DNA from: Chara braunii
Taxonomy: Eukaryota > Streptophyta > Charophyceae > Charales > Characeae
DNA length: 47,902 nucleotides
Assembly (NCBI GenBank): GCA_003427395.1
Contig: BFEA01000840.1
Span: 311,538-359,439 of the forward strand
Reading direction: 5' to 3'
Shown here: positions 9,544-20,237 of the stretch, piece after piece
Layout of the letters: every line of letters begins with the position of its first letter
How positions within the stretch are numbered: position 1 is the first letter of the stretch
The notes under the pieces: generated by a model
The model's database searches: none
What the model saw: the letters and a program-made list of their open reading frames with translations, nothing else
Told to the model about the DNA's origin: nothing
Made by a program: the position numbers and the translations under genes

Positions 9544-10620
9544 CTAGAAGCTCCTGACGTCTGTCACTTTCTTGAGAGGTAAGGACCAGTTTAAGATTTT
9601 ATCTATCTTTTTGGGATCTGAACTCCTACCCTTGGAAAAACATCTGAAGCCCAAAATTATCACCTCTGGTTGAAAGAGAAGGGACTTCAGTCCACTAGCA
9701 GTCATATTATATTTTTGAAGTCTCTCTAGAACCATCTTTACCCCTTCAGCATGTTCCCAGATAAACGTTCTGACTCCCCCTGCGACCAAAGTCTCATCCC
9801 TTACTAGAGGTCCTTTTACAGGATTATCATCAATGTAAGGACTGGTTATTTCAGGAGAAATATCCTGCATGACTTTGATCATATCCCTTTGAACCACTGC
9901 CACGCCGTTAGTCCAACCCTGAGGTACCACACATATCTGAACAAGCCCCCTTGGCGTGTGCATGGCAGTCATTGGTCTGCTAGTGGGATCAATAGGGAAC
10001 TAATCATAGCCAGAATACAGATCAATTAAAGAATAAATATATCGATCAGCAAAGGATTCAGGGAGGAGATCAGCATTGGGAAAACTACCTGCATCACGTA
10101 CCGTCACAAAGTTGAGCTTCTGAAGACTCTGTATCCATCTTAGCCCGCCTCCTGGTTTCCAGAAACAAAACCAGTGGTTAACATATGGTCCATCAGCAGG
10201 TTCAACAACGTTAGATGCAATCTTTTTGTCAAGATACGTCACAACTTCTGCCTCTTCTTTCAGGGCATACCTGGTTGGTCTATCATTCCATGGAACGTGA
10301 TCAACTGTCCATATCTTGGCCATCTTCATCATGTCCACGTCCAATCGCCCTCTCTCTTCATCATTATAGGAGAAAGCACCAGAGAATTTCTGACACATCC
10401 TGAAGGTATATTATTTCTCTTTAGGCATGATAAATTGATCCGAGCCTATCTTCATTGTCTCAAACCTCTCCTTGGTGACCCTATTCTCCAGTTTTGTTGA
10501 TTCCGTCAACGCTTTTATAATCTTCCTCTCCTTTTCCAATGCTTCATCATAATCTTTCTCTATTAGACCTGCCACAGGGTTTTTCTTCACCCCTTTGGGC
10601 TTGTATTTTCTTTTTGACCC
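9544..10620 (-). pseudogene. Element A: reverse transcriptase, one premature stop in mid-domain
   Basis: The minus-strand frame carries MPKEK, FSGAFSYNDEERGRLD, then FWKPGGGLRWIQ and IYSLIDLYSGYD, which holds catalytic motif A with its Asp intact. After a TAG at 10000-10002 it resumes with PMTAMHTPRG and SPYIDDNPVKG, the catalytic YIDD box, and ends with VIILGFRCFSKGR. A second stop lies just before RMCQKF. The TAG replaces the Gln of the usual YDQF, a CAG-to-TAG transition. The length and motif order match Ty3-type RT. It would have copied the element RNA into DNA in a virus-like particle. Confidence 0.85.
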
Positions 10621-10625
10621 AGTGA

Positions 10626-11488
10626 CTATTTTCCTAAAAAAGAGTGAGTCGATGCAAATCTCAATTCCATCTTCCCCCCCTTAGCAGTCTCTACAGCCTT
10701 CTTGAAGGCTTCAATTTGCCCGTCCTCATCCTCAAGCTTACCAAGGGCTTTTATCATTTTCGAAACCTGATTAATTCCCACCGAAATCTCTTCTTTTGCT
10801 TCTTGTTTTCCTTCTTCCTTTGGTCTCCTAACCCTTTCAGCAGATTCTTCCCTCCTGATCGAATTAGCAGACAATTGATGCTTGAAATCATTTTTTGTAC
10901 AGACCATAAAGGTCTATTCTTGGGCAGTCTCAGGATCCTGTAGGCCGATCCAAAATGACCCCTCGTGACTGAAAAAGTGGACGGCCTCCATCCTATGCAA
11001 GAATGGAGTTCCCAGGATACAGTCATGGTCCAGATCTGACACTACAAACCCAGTAATTCCACAGTCATCGTCCCAACTCGGAAAGGCAAATTGTCTATAA
11101 ACCCAGCCACAAACAATTCCCCTGCAATATTGCTCAGTACCTTTTGGGCACTCCTATCAATAGTCAAATTACATGCCTCCATCGTTCTTTGTGAAGGAAG
11201 TATCATCTCTGCCCCAGAATCCACTAGGGCTAGAATCTTCACTTGATTAATGCGAATTCTAAGGTGCTCACATCCCATGGTTGCGAATCTCATCTTGCAA
11301 CCTGGTAGTGATCTGTTCACTTGGTTGGGAAAGACTGACCCCAAATAATTAACTTCCAATTTTTTCTTCTCAATCAACTTTTTGCTCAGTTTGGGTTTTA
11401 GTGTCATTGCTTCCTTGAAAGACAATGTCACTTCCATTTCTTCCAGCATTTTAGCAAGTACATCAGAAATCACTGTCCCATCATCCAA
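10626..11488 (-). pseudogene. Element A: aspartic protease and following linker
   Basis: Around 11200 the minus strand reads KILALVDSGAEMILPS, a retropepsin active site (D-S-G). Further on, after a frameshift near 11042, comes DHDCILGTPF, the hydrophobic-Gly motif of the second half of the fold. A TAG at the QE-stop-TF position near 10918 interrupts it. The downstream frame (10907 to 10626) is a charged linker. Protease would have cut the Gag-Pol polyprotein. Confidence 0.8.
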
Positions 11489-11539
11489 ATCACTCTTGAG
11501 AATAAATTTTTTTTTTCTCCCTTGTTCATTTTTTTTCTG

Positions 11540-13061
11540 TTAGCGTTCCTGTACAGGGTCATCAAGGATGTTAATAAGTGACTCCTCAGCCTTCTTCCTT
11601 TTCTTTTCTTCTATCATTTGAGGCGTCATACGGGTTTGGTGGTTCCTCACTTCACCAAGCCTGACACTAGGTTCCATGATGAGTTCTGGGGGTAAAACGC
11701 TATGAAACGACACCATGTTGACAAAAAAACGAACCATCTCATTGGAAGAAGACTCTACTAATTCAGAAAAATTCTGAAAAGTAGGATTTCTTTCTAGTGG
11801 AGGCTCACTTGAAGAAGTCTCACTAGGCTCGCACTCTGTTAATGTTAGAGATTGCAGAGACAGCCCAACCGTAGTATGAGAATCACTTGCTCCCTGTACT
11901 AACTCATCATGCAATTTTTCAATGAGAAAATGAACATTCACATTGAACTTTCTCTTCTTCTTAATCTTCATCTTTTCATGATGTTTAAGAACAACAAGCC
12001 TCATACCGTCTTGATGACTGGGGTCCAACTTATTCCATGAACTATCACAGACACGACCCATTGCATCTTTTTTTGTCACACCACTCCTTACACCCTCCTG
12101 AAGAGGCTTGCAATAAGTGGTAGTGTGACCCTCTTCACCACAGTAGTAGCAAGTAAAACTTCTCTTAGGACGCTCATCATATTTCCTTCTTTCTCTGTTT
12201 CCTCCATCACCATTTTTTCCATTCCTTTTGGGTCTGGATGAATCGTCTAACTTACCATAACTTTCGTTGTCATCATTATTGTCATCATCTTCCTCACTTT
12301 CAGCCTTTTTCTTTCCCCTGTCAGCCACAGCATGCGTTGCAGACCTTGCAGGCATAAAGTTAGCCATCACTTTTTGAAGAATATTTTCAGCAGTCAGATT
12401 GCTTCCTCTATTCATTTCATTCTCAGTCTCCCAATCCTTGGCCAAAGTACTGATCTGATCCTGTGACCATTTCTTATAAGAGACAATAGGTAAAGTTTTT
12501 ATGATTGCAACCATTTCATCCCATCTGAGGGGATAGTACTGAGCTTGATTAAGAACCGCTTGCCTTTCAGTATCAGTAAAATTTGTCAAAAATATATGGC
12601 ATCTCTGAGCTTCATCCAAATATGAAATTCTTTTTGTTGTTCGGATAAAAGTCTGAAGAAAAACATTGAAAGTGTCATATTTAGCTCTTCTGATGTGGAG
12701 TAAGTCCTTAATCGTGGTTACAACTGAATCTTTCTCAAATTCATTTTTCAGTCTCTCATTGACCTCTTCCCATGTAGTGACACCTTCCATTAGTTCCTGA
12801 ACGGCCAGCCTTGAGTCAGTATTACAATAAGACAGAAGGTGCTTAAGCCGTTGCTTATCTGTCAAACCATAACTGAGTCCAAATAATTCATACTCGTCCA
12901 ATAAGTCATTAACCTGGGGTCCTCTGAAACAGGAAATTCTCTCATCTGTTTTTTTTTCTCTTACAATGTCTGACAACTCTTTCAACCAACTCCCGTATAA
13001 CTTCAACCAAATCCTCTTCATTGGTCCCTACTGATGTACTCAGTCTTTCTCGTCCTGCCAT
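11540..13061 (-). pseudogene. Element A: Gag (capsid and CCHC nucleocapsid), N-terminal frameshift
   Basis: A 493-codon frame (13021 to 11540) holds a capsid-like region (NDLLDEYELFGLS, then LLHIRRAKYDTFNVFLQTF) and a classic CCHC knuckle, CYYCGEEGHTTTYC, about two thirds along, with an acidic linker before it. The more natural start is the ATG at 13061, reading MAGRERLSTSVGTNEEDLVE. That frame runs out of phase at an A9 run (minus strand; 12952-12960), so the ATG at 13021 is probably an out-of-frame artefact upstream of the run. If the A9 length is a sequencing error, gag would be intact at about 505 residues. Gag forms the particle and binds RNA. Confidence 0.85.
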
Positions 13062-13099
13062 CTTGACCCTAGACTTTCCCAGATATTCTTTTTTCTCTC

Positions 13100-13913
13100 T
13101 CTGTCCCTCTTGTCCTCTCCTTCCTTGCCTCTCAGTCTCTCACTCTTCTAGCAAGGGATACAGGCTTGTTTATTTCTTCTCTTGTCTGTTCTACCCCCTG
13201 AGAGTTTTGTACATATAGGGTATAACCAATAATTGATTGGGTAGTGATCAAGGGCAGTGCAATCCTTCCCAGCCTTCCAATGTAATCTTCAATCAATTCT
13301 CTCTCATCATCTCTACTCAATCTTCTATCATACCCTTTTATAGTACCCCGAATCATAAAATATCGAGTTAGGTCTATAATCTCATAATCAAATTGCATCG
13401 TTTGCGGCTCACTATTGTTCCTTCTTGCAAGAGAGACCCGTTCCTAAGAAGTGTGATATGATACTTTCTCAGTAGTTCCCACTTTCACCACCTTTAACAG
13501 ATAGCTTATCTCAGTCTGGTCAGTGACAATTCTCAAGGCAGAATCTCTCATGCGATCAAAGAAAGGCTGCAAAAACTCAAGCTCATCTAAGGTAGAAAGA
13601 TTCCTGTCAGAGATCCGGAGAGTCCCTTCTACTTTGTCTATCTTACCTTCCAACACAACTCCCAGTGTCAGCTGTTCAGTCAAGCTAGGCATTGTCAAAC
13701 ATCATAAACAATATCTGAAAGGCAGATCTTAGGTTGGACATAATCAGGGATCTCGAATCTATGTTCAAAGACATTCAAAAGTAGGGATTTTATTATCACA
13801 GTGGAGTTATTTTCTCTTACTCTGCCAATCTCAGCAATAGCTTCCAACAGAGGCATCCAATCTCTCCTGCCTTCAAATCCCTTAGCAATTGAGAACTCAG
13901 AAAAGCCTCTCAA
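13100..13913 (-). pseudogene. Element A upstream array: C-terminal part
   Basis: Two related blocks lie just before gag. One reads FDRMRDSALRIVTDQTEISYLL and then ERVSLARR. The other reads IGRLGRIALPLITTQSIIGYTLYV and then KPVSLARR. The shared pattern of Ala-Leu, Ile-Val-Thr-x-Gln, Tyr-x-Leu and the VSLARR end shows they are duplicates. Stops and frameshifts (near 13443 and 13695) separate them. The family is unknown to me. The end of the previous unit (GFSEFSIAKGF, then DWMPLLEAIAEIGRV) lies at 13913-13800. Confidence 0.5.
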
Positions 13914-14269
13914 ATTGTCTTACTTCTTTCCCCCCAGGTTACTTTTCTCTTTAACTTTTCAAGTCACTCCTTGGTTCTTATTAGACTAATATGAGCACCT
14001 GTCTGATACTTCAAGTAATCGTCTTCCTTTTCTAGGTCTGCTGGTGCATAAATCCTTACGTCCAGGCCGCCTGTACTCATGAATTTGACCACTGGGATGT
14101 GAAATATTATTAGCCCTCTCTCACATGTCTCATATTTCAGGATCACAAAATGATTATCACACCCTATCACCTCATAGAGTTTACCTCTCACAGTAGTTAT
14201 CCTTGCTACTGAGAGTATTATACTTGGGCTCTCTTCCCTTTCCATGCAAACTTTATCATGGCATACCAA
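13800..14269 (-). pseudogene. Element A upstream array: unit 5
   Basis: This unit reads GLDVRIYAPADLEKEDDYL and, after a stop and frameshift near 13964, GFSEFSIAKGF and DWMPLLEAIAEIGRV. The same two landmarks, DVRIYxPxE and xFxxxxGF with DWxxxIxFA, occur in units 3 and 4. The function is unknown. Confidence 0.5.
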
Positions 14270-14700
14270 TTGTATCTTGGGAATGTGAGTCCCTCAACAC
14301 GTGGAGATGGTATCCCAACAAAAGGTCTGACGTAGGTGCTAAAAGAAAAGTTTCTTCCCTCTCGCTCTAATCTTCTATTCTCATCATGCATAAGATTCGA
14401 CGTTCGTTGCCAATACACACTTTTTTTACCTTCATCAAATCTCTGCTTTGGCGCATAAATCTCAGTATCATATTCATCAAGGTCAATAAAATAACATGTA
14501 AGAACATACAGACTATCCAGTTTTTGTCCTGATCTCTTTATGGCTTCATACCTCACGATTTCGGAAGGAATTACAACCCTACCCGCTATAGAATTAAGAG
14601 AATTCAACAGTCTGTCCGATTCAGCCTTACTCAGCTTTTCATGACCTCTTATCAGTCTAAGCTTAGATTTCTCTCTCACGGGTACATAGCGTCGACTCAT
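14218..14700 (-). pseudogene. Element A upstream array: unit 4 (160 codons)
   Basis: This is the best preserved unit. From its start it shows LLNSLNSIAGRVVIPSEIVRYE, then SLYVLTCYFIDLDEYDTEIYAP, a charged helix-like stretch, and YVRPFVGIPSPRVEG ending NWYAMIKFAWKGKR. Landmarks agree with unit 3 in the same order and spacing. No signal peptide, membrane segment or known catalytic motif is visible. It overlaps the neighbouring frames by a few codons, consistent with one long decayed ORF. Confidence 0.55.
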
Positions 14701-15190
14701 CTGACTCTTTGGCCTCTTTTCACTTTCTGGGCAAACTTAATCACCGCAAACCAATCATCTTTTGATAAATTTTTATCAGGCAAGGGAGGGGCTGAAAATC
14801 CCTCAAGGACAGTAAATCGAGTTGATCCTGTGAAGTTCTTATTTTCCCTCTCAAATCTCTCTTTCTCTTTCAGTACCACTTCCTCAGCAAATCCCCAACA
14901 TCTCCCATATACTGCTTCAACACTTCTCTCCTTTGGGACATAAATTCTTACATCATACACGTCCAGTTCCATAAATAAAATGTCGGTACATATAATCGTT
15001 CCTGCTCCCATCCGCTATCGACCATCTCATATCTGACAACTTCGTATGGGAACACCTCTCTCTTACTTAGAGTATTCACTAACTTTATGAGACACCCTAC
15101 TTCCTCTTGACTTGGGCGTGAACCTCTGTCGAATTTTTGCCTTCTATGTCTGATTTCTTCTGCTAAAATCTCTTTAGTTCTCATGAACAC
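14697..15190 (-). pseudogene. Element A upstream array: unit 3, one frameshift
   Basis: The first frame reads KLVNTLSKREVFPYEVVRYE and RLYVPTFYLWNW. After a frameshift near 14970 the second reads DVYDVRIYVPKERSVEAVYG and TRFTVLEGFSAPPLP, then DDWFAVIKFAQKVKR. Each piece has a counterpart in unit 4, so this is a tandem duplicate of about 160 residues. The function is unknown. Confidence 0.55.
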
Positions 15191-15194
15191 CGTT

Positions 15195-15600
15195 TCTTTT
15201 CTCCCTTGTCAAAACCATGTTGATTATCGCCAGCGAGTTAGTCCCATCACAATAACTGTCAGGTAAAGGAGAAATCGGAACAGTCTCATATGTCACTGGT
15301 ATTAAACCCCATTCCACTTTCTTCTTCTGCTTAATTAATTCCGCCTTTTCATCATAAAGAGACTGGATTGCAATTTCTCATAGCCAGTTGAAGGTCTCAC
15401 CGTCGTCACAGTCTCCCGTCTTGATATAGGGACGAATATCATAAATATCTCCCTCCAAGAAGCGAGCCAGCACTACGCTGATGGCCGAATTGCCTAACGC
15501 TAGACCCAACAATGCTCATACTGATAGGGGAATATCCCTTTGGTAATTACCTTCGAAAGTTCTCTCAATGCATCAGAAGTTAGCATTCTTGATGGATTCT
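15195..15600 (-). pseudogene. Element A upstream array: unit 2, heavily decayed
   Basis: Peptides FPYQYEHCW, VLARFLEGDIYDIRPYIKTGD and LYDEKAELIKQKKKVEWGLIP appear in three frames. The DIYDIRPYIK block matches DVYDVRIYVP of unit 3 and IHDLRPYLKKGKEAHDHF of the copy at 16527-17042. Several stops are present. Confidence 0.45.
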
Positions 15601-15911
15601 CCGTGCTCTCAATTCTTCCTTTCCCTTCTCAGTGTTCAAAGGACATCATAGGTTCATGAGGCATACCTGAATTCAAGCCTTCTCTAGTCAATAGTATCAG
15701 TCTCCCTCTCCAGTCCAGTGTGGTACCTCACACAAGAAAGAAATAAGACACAGTTAGCAGCCGTGACTCTCAGGAGAATCGAGACTCAATGAGAATAATA
15801 AGATCAATAGAAAGCTCACAACGTTGGCAACAGTTCTCACACCCTAATCAAAGCTCAAAGATGATGATGATGATGACCCAGGCTCGTTCCAGACACGAAA
15901 ATTTTTTTATG

Positions 15912-15929
15912 TCCCCGACAACAGCACCA
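15912..15929 (-). promoter_or_regulatory. Element A primer-binding site, tRNA-Asp type
   Basis: The plus strand reads TCCCCGACAACAGCACCA. The 3' end of plant tRNA-Asp with CCA is TCCCCGGCAACGGCGCCA, so there are three differences, all G-to-A. On the minus strand, the element's sense strand, this is a PBS. It sits five bases after an LTR-like end ...TGCGACA (15940-15934) that finishes in CA. Confidence 0.7.
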
Positions 15930-15933
15930 TTTT

Positions 15934-16526
15934 TGTCGCACTTTTTCTAGTCGAGTCACTTCGGGCGACCGGAAAGCCAACAAGCTGTCACGCAGGATTT
16001 TAGATGTGATTGCAATAAATAAAATAAACTAAATAACGCAAATCCCTTCCTGTTGTGTGCGACCGGCTTCGAGCGAGACCCTTCAATTACGATCTTCGCC
16101 CGTCCCCGGTCTTAGGAATCTTTTATTTTGATTCGGAACTATAGAGAATTTTGCAAATAATAACCATGAAATCATAGGGTGCCATGCATGTATCAATTAT
16201 GTCAAACTGATTTTGAGAACTGTGATAGAATTATCCACAAGAGCAATGATCAGGCAAGAACGAAGCAAGAAGCAAGACCGACTGACTCGAGCAAAGGCAG
16301 GATTTAATGAATGAAGGATGAATGAAAACTCATAATAATATCAGAAAGTACACATAAACAAGCATGGTCAGCACCTCTTAAGAGTCCTCACTCATCCCTC
16401 TGGTCAGCCTCTCTCAATCTCGCTTTTCACTGTTCGTCTCTAGTGTTGTGACCCACGCCCACGTACAATCTGAGATTGAGGCCTCGTGACGAAGAGCCAC
16501 TTGAAACCAGCAAGCTCTGAGCATGA
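15934..16526 (-). repeat. 3' part of element A 5' LTR (start not located)
   Basis: By position relative to the PBS this is LTR sequence. It ends with TGCGACA on the minus strand, with the usual terminal CA. I could not find the matching TG start or a second LTR, so the LTR may be long or its partner deleted. Confidence 0.45.
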
Positions 16527-17042
16527 TCATCCAAGGTACATGACACGGAAGTTAACCATGGAGCAAAAATCCTCCCACGATGTAGGTAGTCCGTCCACTG
16601 AAAAGACTCCTCGTCTGAGGTAGGGATACTCGATGGGCTCAGTCAGTGCCTCAATGTCGATCATCGCTGGAGAGATGTACCTCTCTGCCAAGCCAATCAT
16701 GTCGTGCAAACCTGTGCCATGGGTGAGGAGTAGAGGAACAGGAGGCTTGGGATAGTCAGTATAGAGCTTGGGCCCAAAGCTGCGGATCAGCGTTGTGCTG
16801 CTCTCATCGAGCTCTCTCTCCCTCTGCTCCAGGTACCTGGTGGCGGAGATCCACACTGCGTCAAAATGATCATGTGCCTCCTTACCCTTTTTCAGATAGG
16901 GCCTCAAGTCATGGATAGTACCGTCAGCAAAGCTGAACTGCACAACGAAGATTGACAGGTCTCCCTGTCTGAAGCCGATGACACTAACATAACGATAGCG
17001 AAAAGCCTCCTTGCAAGAGAGGCGATTGAGATTTGTCAGCAC
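16527..17042 (-). CDS. Array-type domain protein outside the PBS (171 codons)
   Basis: This uninterrupted minus-strand ORF carries the same landmarks as the array units: FRYRYVSVIGF, IHDLRPYLKKGKEAHDHF, the helix YLEQRERELDESS, and a C-terminal GVFSVDGLPTSWEDFCSMVNF that corresponds to xFxxxxGF and DWxxxIxF. It is the least damaged copy. It lies upstream of the PBS, so either the LTR contains it or it belongs to an older element. No catalytic motif is recognisable and the function is unknown. Confidence 0.5.
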   Translation of the reverse strand: MLTNLNRLSCKEAFRYRYVSVIGFRQGDLSIFVVQFSFADGTIHDLRPYLKKGKEAHDHFDAVWISATRYLEQRERELDESSTTLIRSFGPKLYTDYPKPPVPLLLTHGTGLHDMIGLAERYISPAMIDIEALTEPIEYPYLRRGVFSVDGLPTSWEDFCSMVNFRVMYLG

Positions 17043-20000
17043 GGACTCGCTGACTTAGAATGAGTGGACTGTACTCATAAGAAAGATATCTGGTATCCGC
17101 TGAATTGTCTCTGGCTTGCTTGCTGATTTGATTGTTGAACTATTTGCTGAGCTGGCTGCTGAATTGAATGTTGAACTGAATGTTGGACTGAATACTGAAC
17201 TCAATGCTTCTTCTGAGTGCTAACCTGACCACTGATCAAGAGAGTTGACTGACTGCTGATTACAAAAACTGATCGAGTGCTGATCAAGTAACTGATTGTC
17301 TGCCGATTAGGAAACTTTTTATCTGCTGATTAGAAAACTGTTTATCTGCCTGTTCGATTACTGCTAACAACACAGGGTATCAAACGCTGTATAAGGCACG
17401 CTGATTAAACTCGGTGTTGAGGTCCACCAAGAGAGGAGTCTGAGCACTCTCTTGCTCTCTTAAATTCAGCCCAGGTCTGCTCAGCTGCTTCAGTGAATGA
17501 GTAAGTGCTATGCAATATGTCATCACTACCTTAGATGTAACGAGTATACTCAATGGCTGTCTTAGCCTGGTTTCAGAGTCTAGTTTTTTAGTCTGGTTTC
17601 TAGTTGTTATCCAAAGATTGCATGAAAGTTATCTGGGTAAGTGCTGGTATAGTCACGGAGTCGTGGAATCACATATCGTATTGCTGCAAAAGAAGGTTGC
17701 GATCTGTTATTTTCCAATTACCAGTAGGGCTTTCCGAAGATGATTTTGGCACCACTGGCTTACACGAGCTTGATTCTGGCCTGTTCAACAGTCTCAAAAC
17801 TCGAACCGGTACTATGCAGTTTACCGTCGTGGCCATAATAGTACAACACATACTCGATATATTTGTTTCCTTCTGCCATCCCGACGGCGACTCTCCTCTG
17901 AGCCAGTCTATGAAGTTCCATGTCTAAACATGCCTCTTCCTCCCATCCCTCTCTCTTGTCCCTGATTAAACTACTTTTCACCACTAGAACCTCCTCCACT
18001 CCCATTGCTCCTTTTCACGTCTTCCAGGGCAGTATCGTTGGCGGGATGGATTATTGACCACTCTGTCAGTTTCAATTTTCTAGGGGCTAGCCAGACTTCG
18101 GGTTAATTGATGAGATTCTCTGTCACGCCAGATAGTTGCCCTTATCATCAGAGTTTAACAAAAACGAGGTCTGGAAAAACTCGTTGAACTGTATTCAAAC
18201 TGACTCGAGATAGCTGCCTATAAGATATGCTGAGATTAGTGATCTGATCCTCGTCAGTTTGGGTATTTGAGATGGACCATTCCACCAGTCCGAACGCCAA
18301 TCGTGTACTGAGAAGCTGGTTCAAGACTTCAGAATGTCCTGGAGTAGTCTTATTTCAGAGGTGAGATTCTCGGGCAAGAGTTACATCACTTGTCCACGTG
18401 TTGCATGCTTTTGCTGATACCCCAGCTCACCCGTCCGGCCCACGCAATTCTTTGCCATAACATGGAGGGGAAATGCTCTACCAGTAAATAATGGGTAAAG
18501 TCTTCACTTAGGACTGCTCCCCCCTTTATTTTCTTTTCTACCAAACTTTGTGATTAGTTTTCTCTCTTCTTAGAGTTGATTAGTACATCTGCCTACACCT
18601 GGTGCAAAGCACGGCGAGAAACAGGTGGCCAGCGTACTTAACTGGGCATTTCCTGGATGTCTATCCCAAACTTAAATGGCCGATTATGTACAGCTAAGAG
18701 GCCGCGTATGCAAGACTCCAAATAACATTAATGTCGGGTAGCGTCAATTATCAACCCTCTGAACCCCGGAGTAATCTTTCACTGTTCATCCCAATCTGGC
18801 GTCAACAACTGTTCTCATCGCAGTTAGTTCCCCGTTAGTTTTTTCCCTCAAGATGCCTGCAGTTTAGACCCTCATAGCTGAATCACGCTGAATACAACCA
18901 TGTGTGCGTTGGTACGTTGAGTGCAGGACATGGCCTCAATGGCTAGTCAGGTAAGGGAAACTAGGTAAACGAGTGAGGGAATAGTGGTGGCGCTATTCAA
19001 ACATCCCGAGACCAGTCTCGGTGAGCATGAACGTCTACAGGGAACCTTTTCACCAGACAAGGCTAATAATTTTACACTGACGTTAATCGAAGTTTTCCTT
19101 TTATAGAAGAAGCGAACAATAATGATCGTTTTCCCTCTTTTTTTTTAACCACAAGGCGGAGAAAGCCAAAAATGCTTCAGAGTCCGTTCTCTTTGTCGCT
19201 GGTCGGTTCTGCACGAAATGCTGACAAGTCACCTTGTAGCCCACGTACAATACATGACAGAAAAATCGAAAGTCACTAATCGTGAAGTATCCTGTGATTT
19301 GACCCAAGAAACGACTTCTATGCTCATGAGAAGACACCTACCAATAGCAGGCTGTCTATCTAGCTATCAAGGCCCTCACCCTTCTTGTCCCTTCTTTGAT
19401 TCTGTACAGAAGAGAGCCTTCGCACAATCGTACGTGTGCATATATACATAATTACATGAATGACCAAATTGGCGTCCAACAGATCAGGTTGCCCAAATAG
19501 AACCAATCAGTCACCATCAAGAAGGAACTTAATAAGGATGTAAGCAATTCTCTTTAATAGTACTCCCCTCTTCCCCATCAACCACAAAAGAAAAGCATGT
19601 CCATCATACTTTATCGTATCAGGATTTCATTCGCTCGGCTCACAGGGAACAATGATTCCCTTAGTCAAACTAGAGTCATACGGACTCATACCTCATCGGT
19701 ATTGATACTTATCGAGTGACTTTAGTAAGACTATGAGTTGACAGGGTCACACTCACACAATTTCGCCCACAGGGTTTTGACCTCAATGCTCAACAAAGGG
19801 CAGACGGGCTAAAAGGGAGAACAAAGGCACAACGACAAGAGGATAGCCAATTTCCTTATCCGTACAGTCACGCCCCTCTCCATACTGACAGTTGTATTCG
19901 GTTAACCGTCGAAGCTGTATAGTCTAACTTTTGTCTTGGAGCAGCCATCGACTAACGTGATTATAATATGAAGTCAATTGGAACTGGTCAGACCAATTAA

Positions 20001-20237
20001 GTACCGCCCAACTCGGACAAGTCGGATGTCCCACTGATAAGGACACTCGCGTTCCAGACTACATTCCCTAACCCGTCAATCCGAGTTCAACAAACCGGAG
20101 CCTCGGTCATGACAGGTTCGTCGAAAACTAGCCAGGAAAGACAAAAACAGTCAGACTATCCAACACAACCTCAGGAGTCAATAACCAATGCAGTCTGACC
20201 ACCAGTAAACAAAATAATTTTAAAACTGTGATTTTTC
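17043..20237. other. 3.2 kb without a recognisable gene
   Basis: Short ORFs only. Between about 17110 and 17370 short words such as CTGAATGTTGAACTGAATG and CTGATTAGAAAACTG recur. A minus-strand fragment near 18005-17760 (YIEYVLYYYGHDGKLH) is not assignable. Nothing else stands out. Confidence 0.5.
17110..17370. repeat. Short-word repeats (CTGAATGTTGAA, CTGATTAG...AAACTG)
   Basis: Imperfect repeats of 10-28 bp. On the minus strand they read TTCAACATTCAATTCAGCA. A similar composition (TCAATTCAGCA, GGTTCAACATTTCAG) is found on the plus strand just after element C, near 37850. Confidence 0.45.

Larger units (their letters stand above)
8256..15934 (-). mobile_element. Element A: decayed Ty3/gypsy-type retrotransposon, integrase missing
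   Basis: Reading the minus strand from right to left gives a primer-binding site, an array of repeated unknown domains, gag with a CCHC knuckle, an aspartic protease (DSGAE), RT (YIDD) and RNase H. The order protease-RT-RNase H is that of Ty3/gypsy elements. The code is AT-richer than element B. After RNase H the frame reaches an RGHLFV stretch, typical of the linker before the integrase zinc finger, and stops at a TAG (8256-8258). No integrase follows. Several frameshifts and stops show it is inactive. The right edge is set by the PBS. The 5' LTR should lie beyond it, but its start was not found. Confidence 0.85.
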
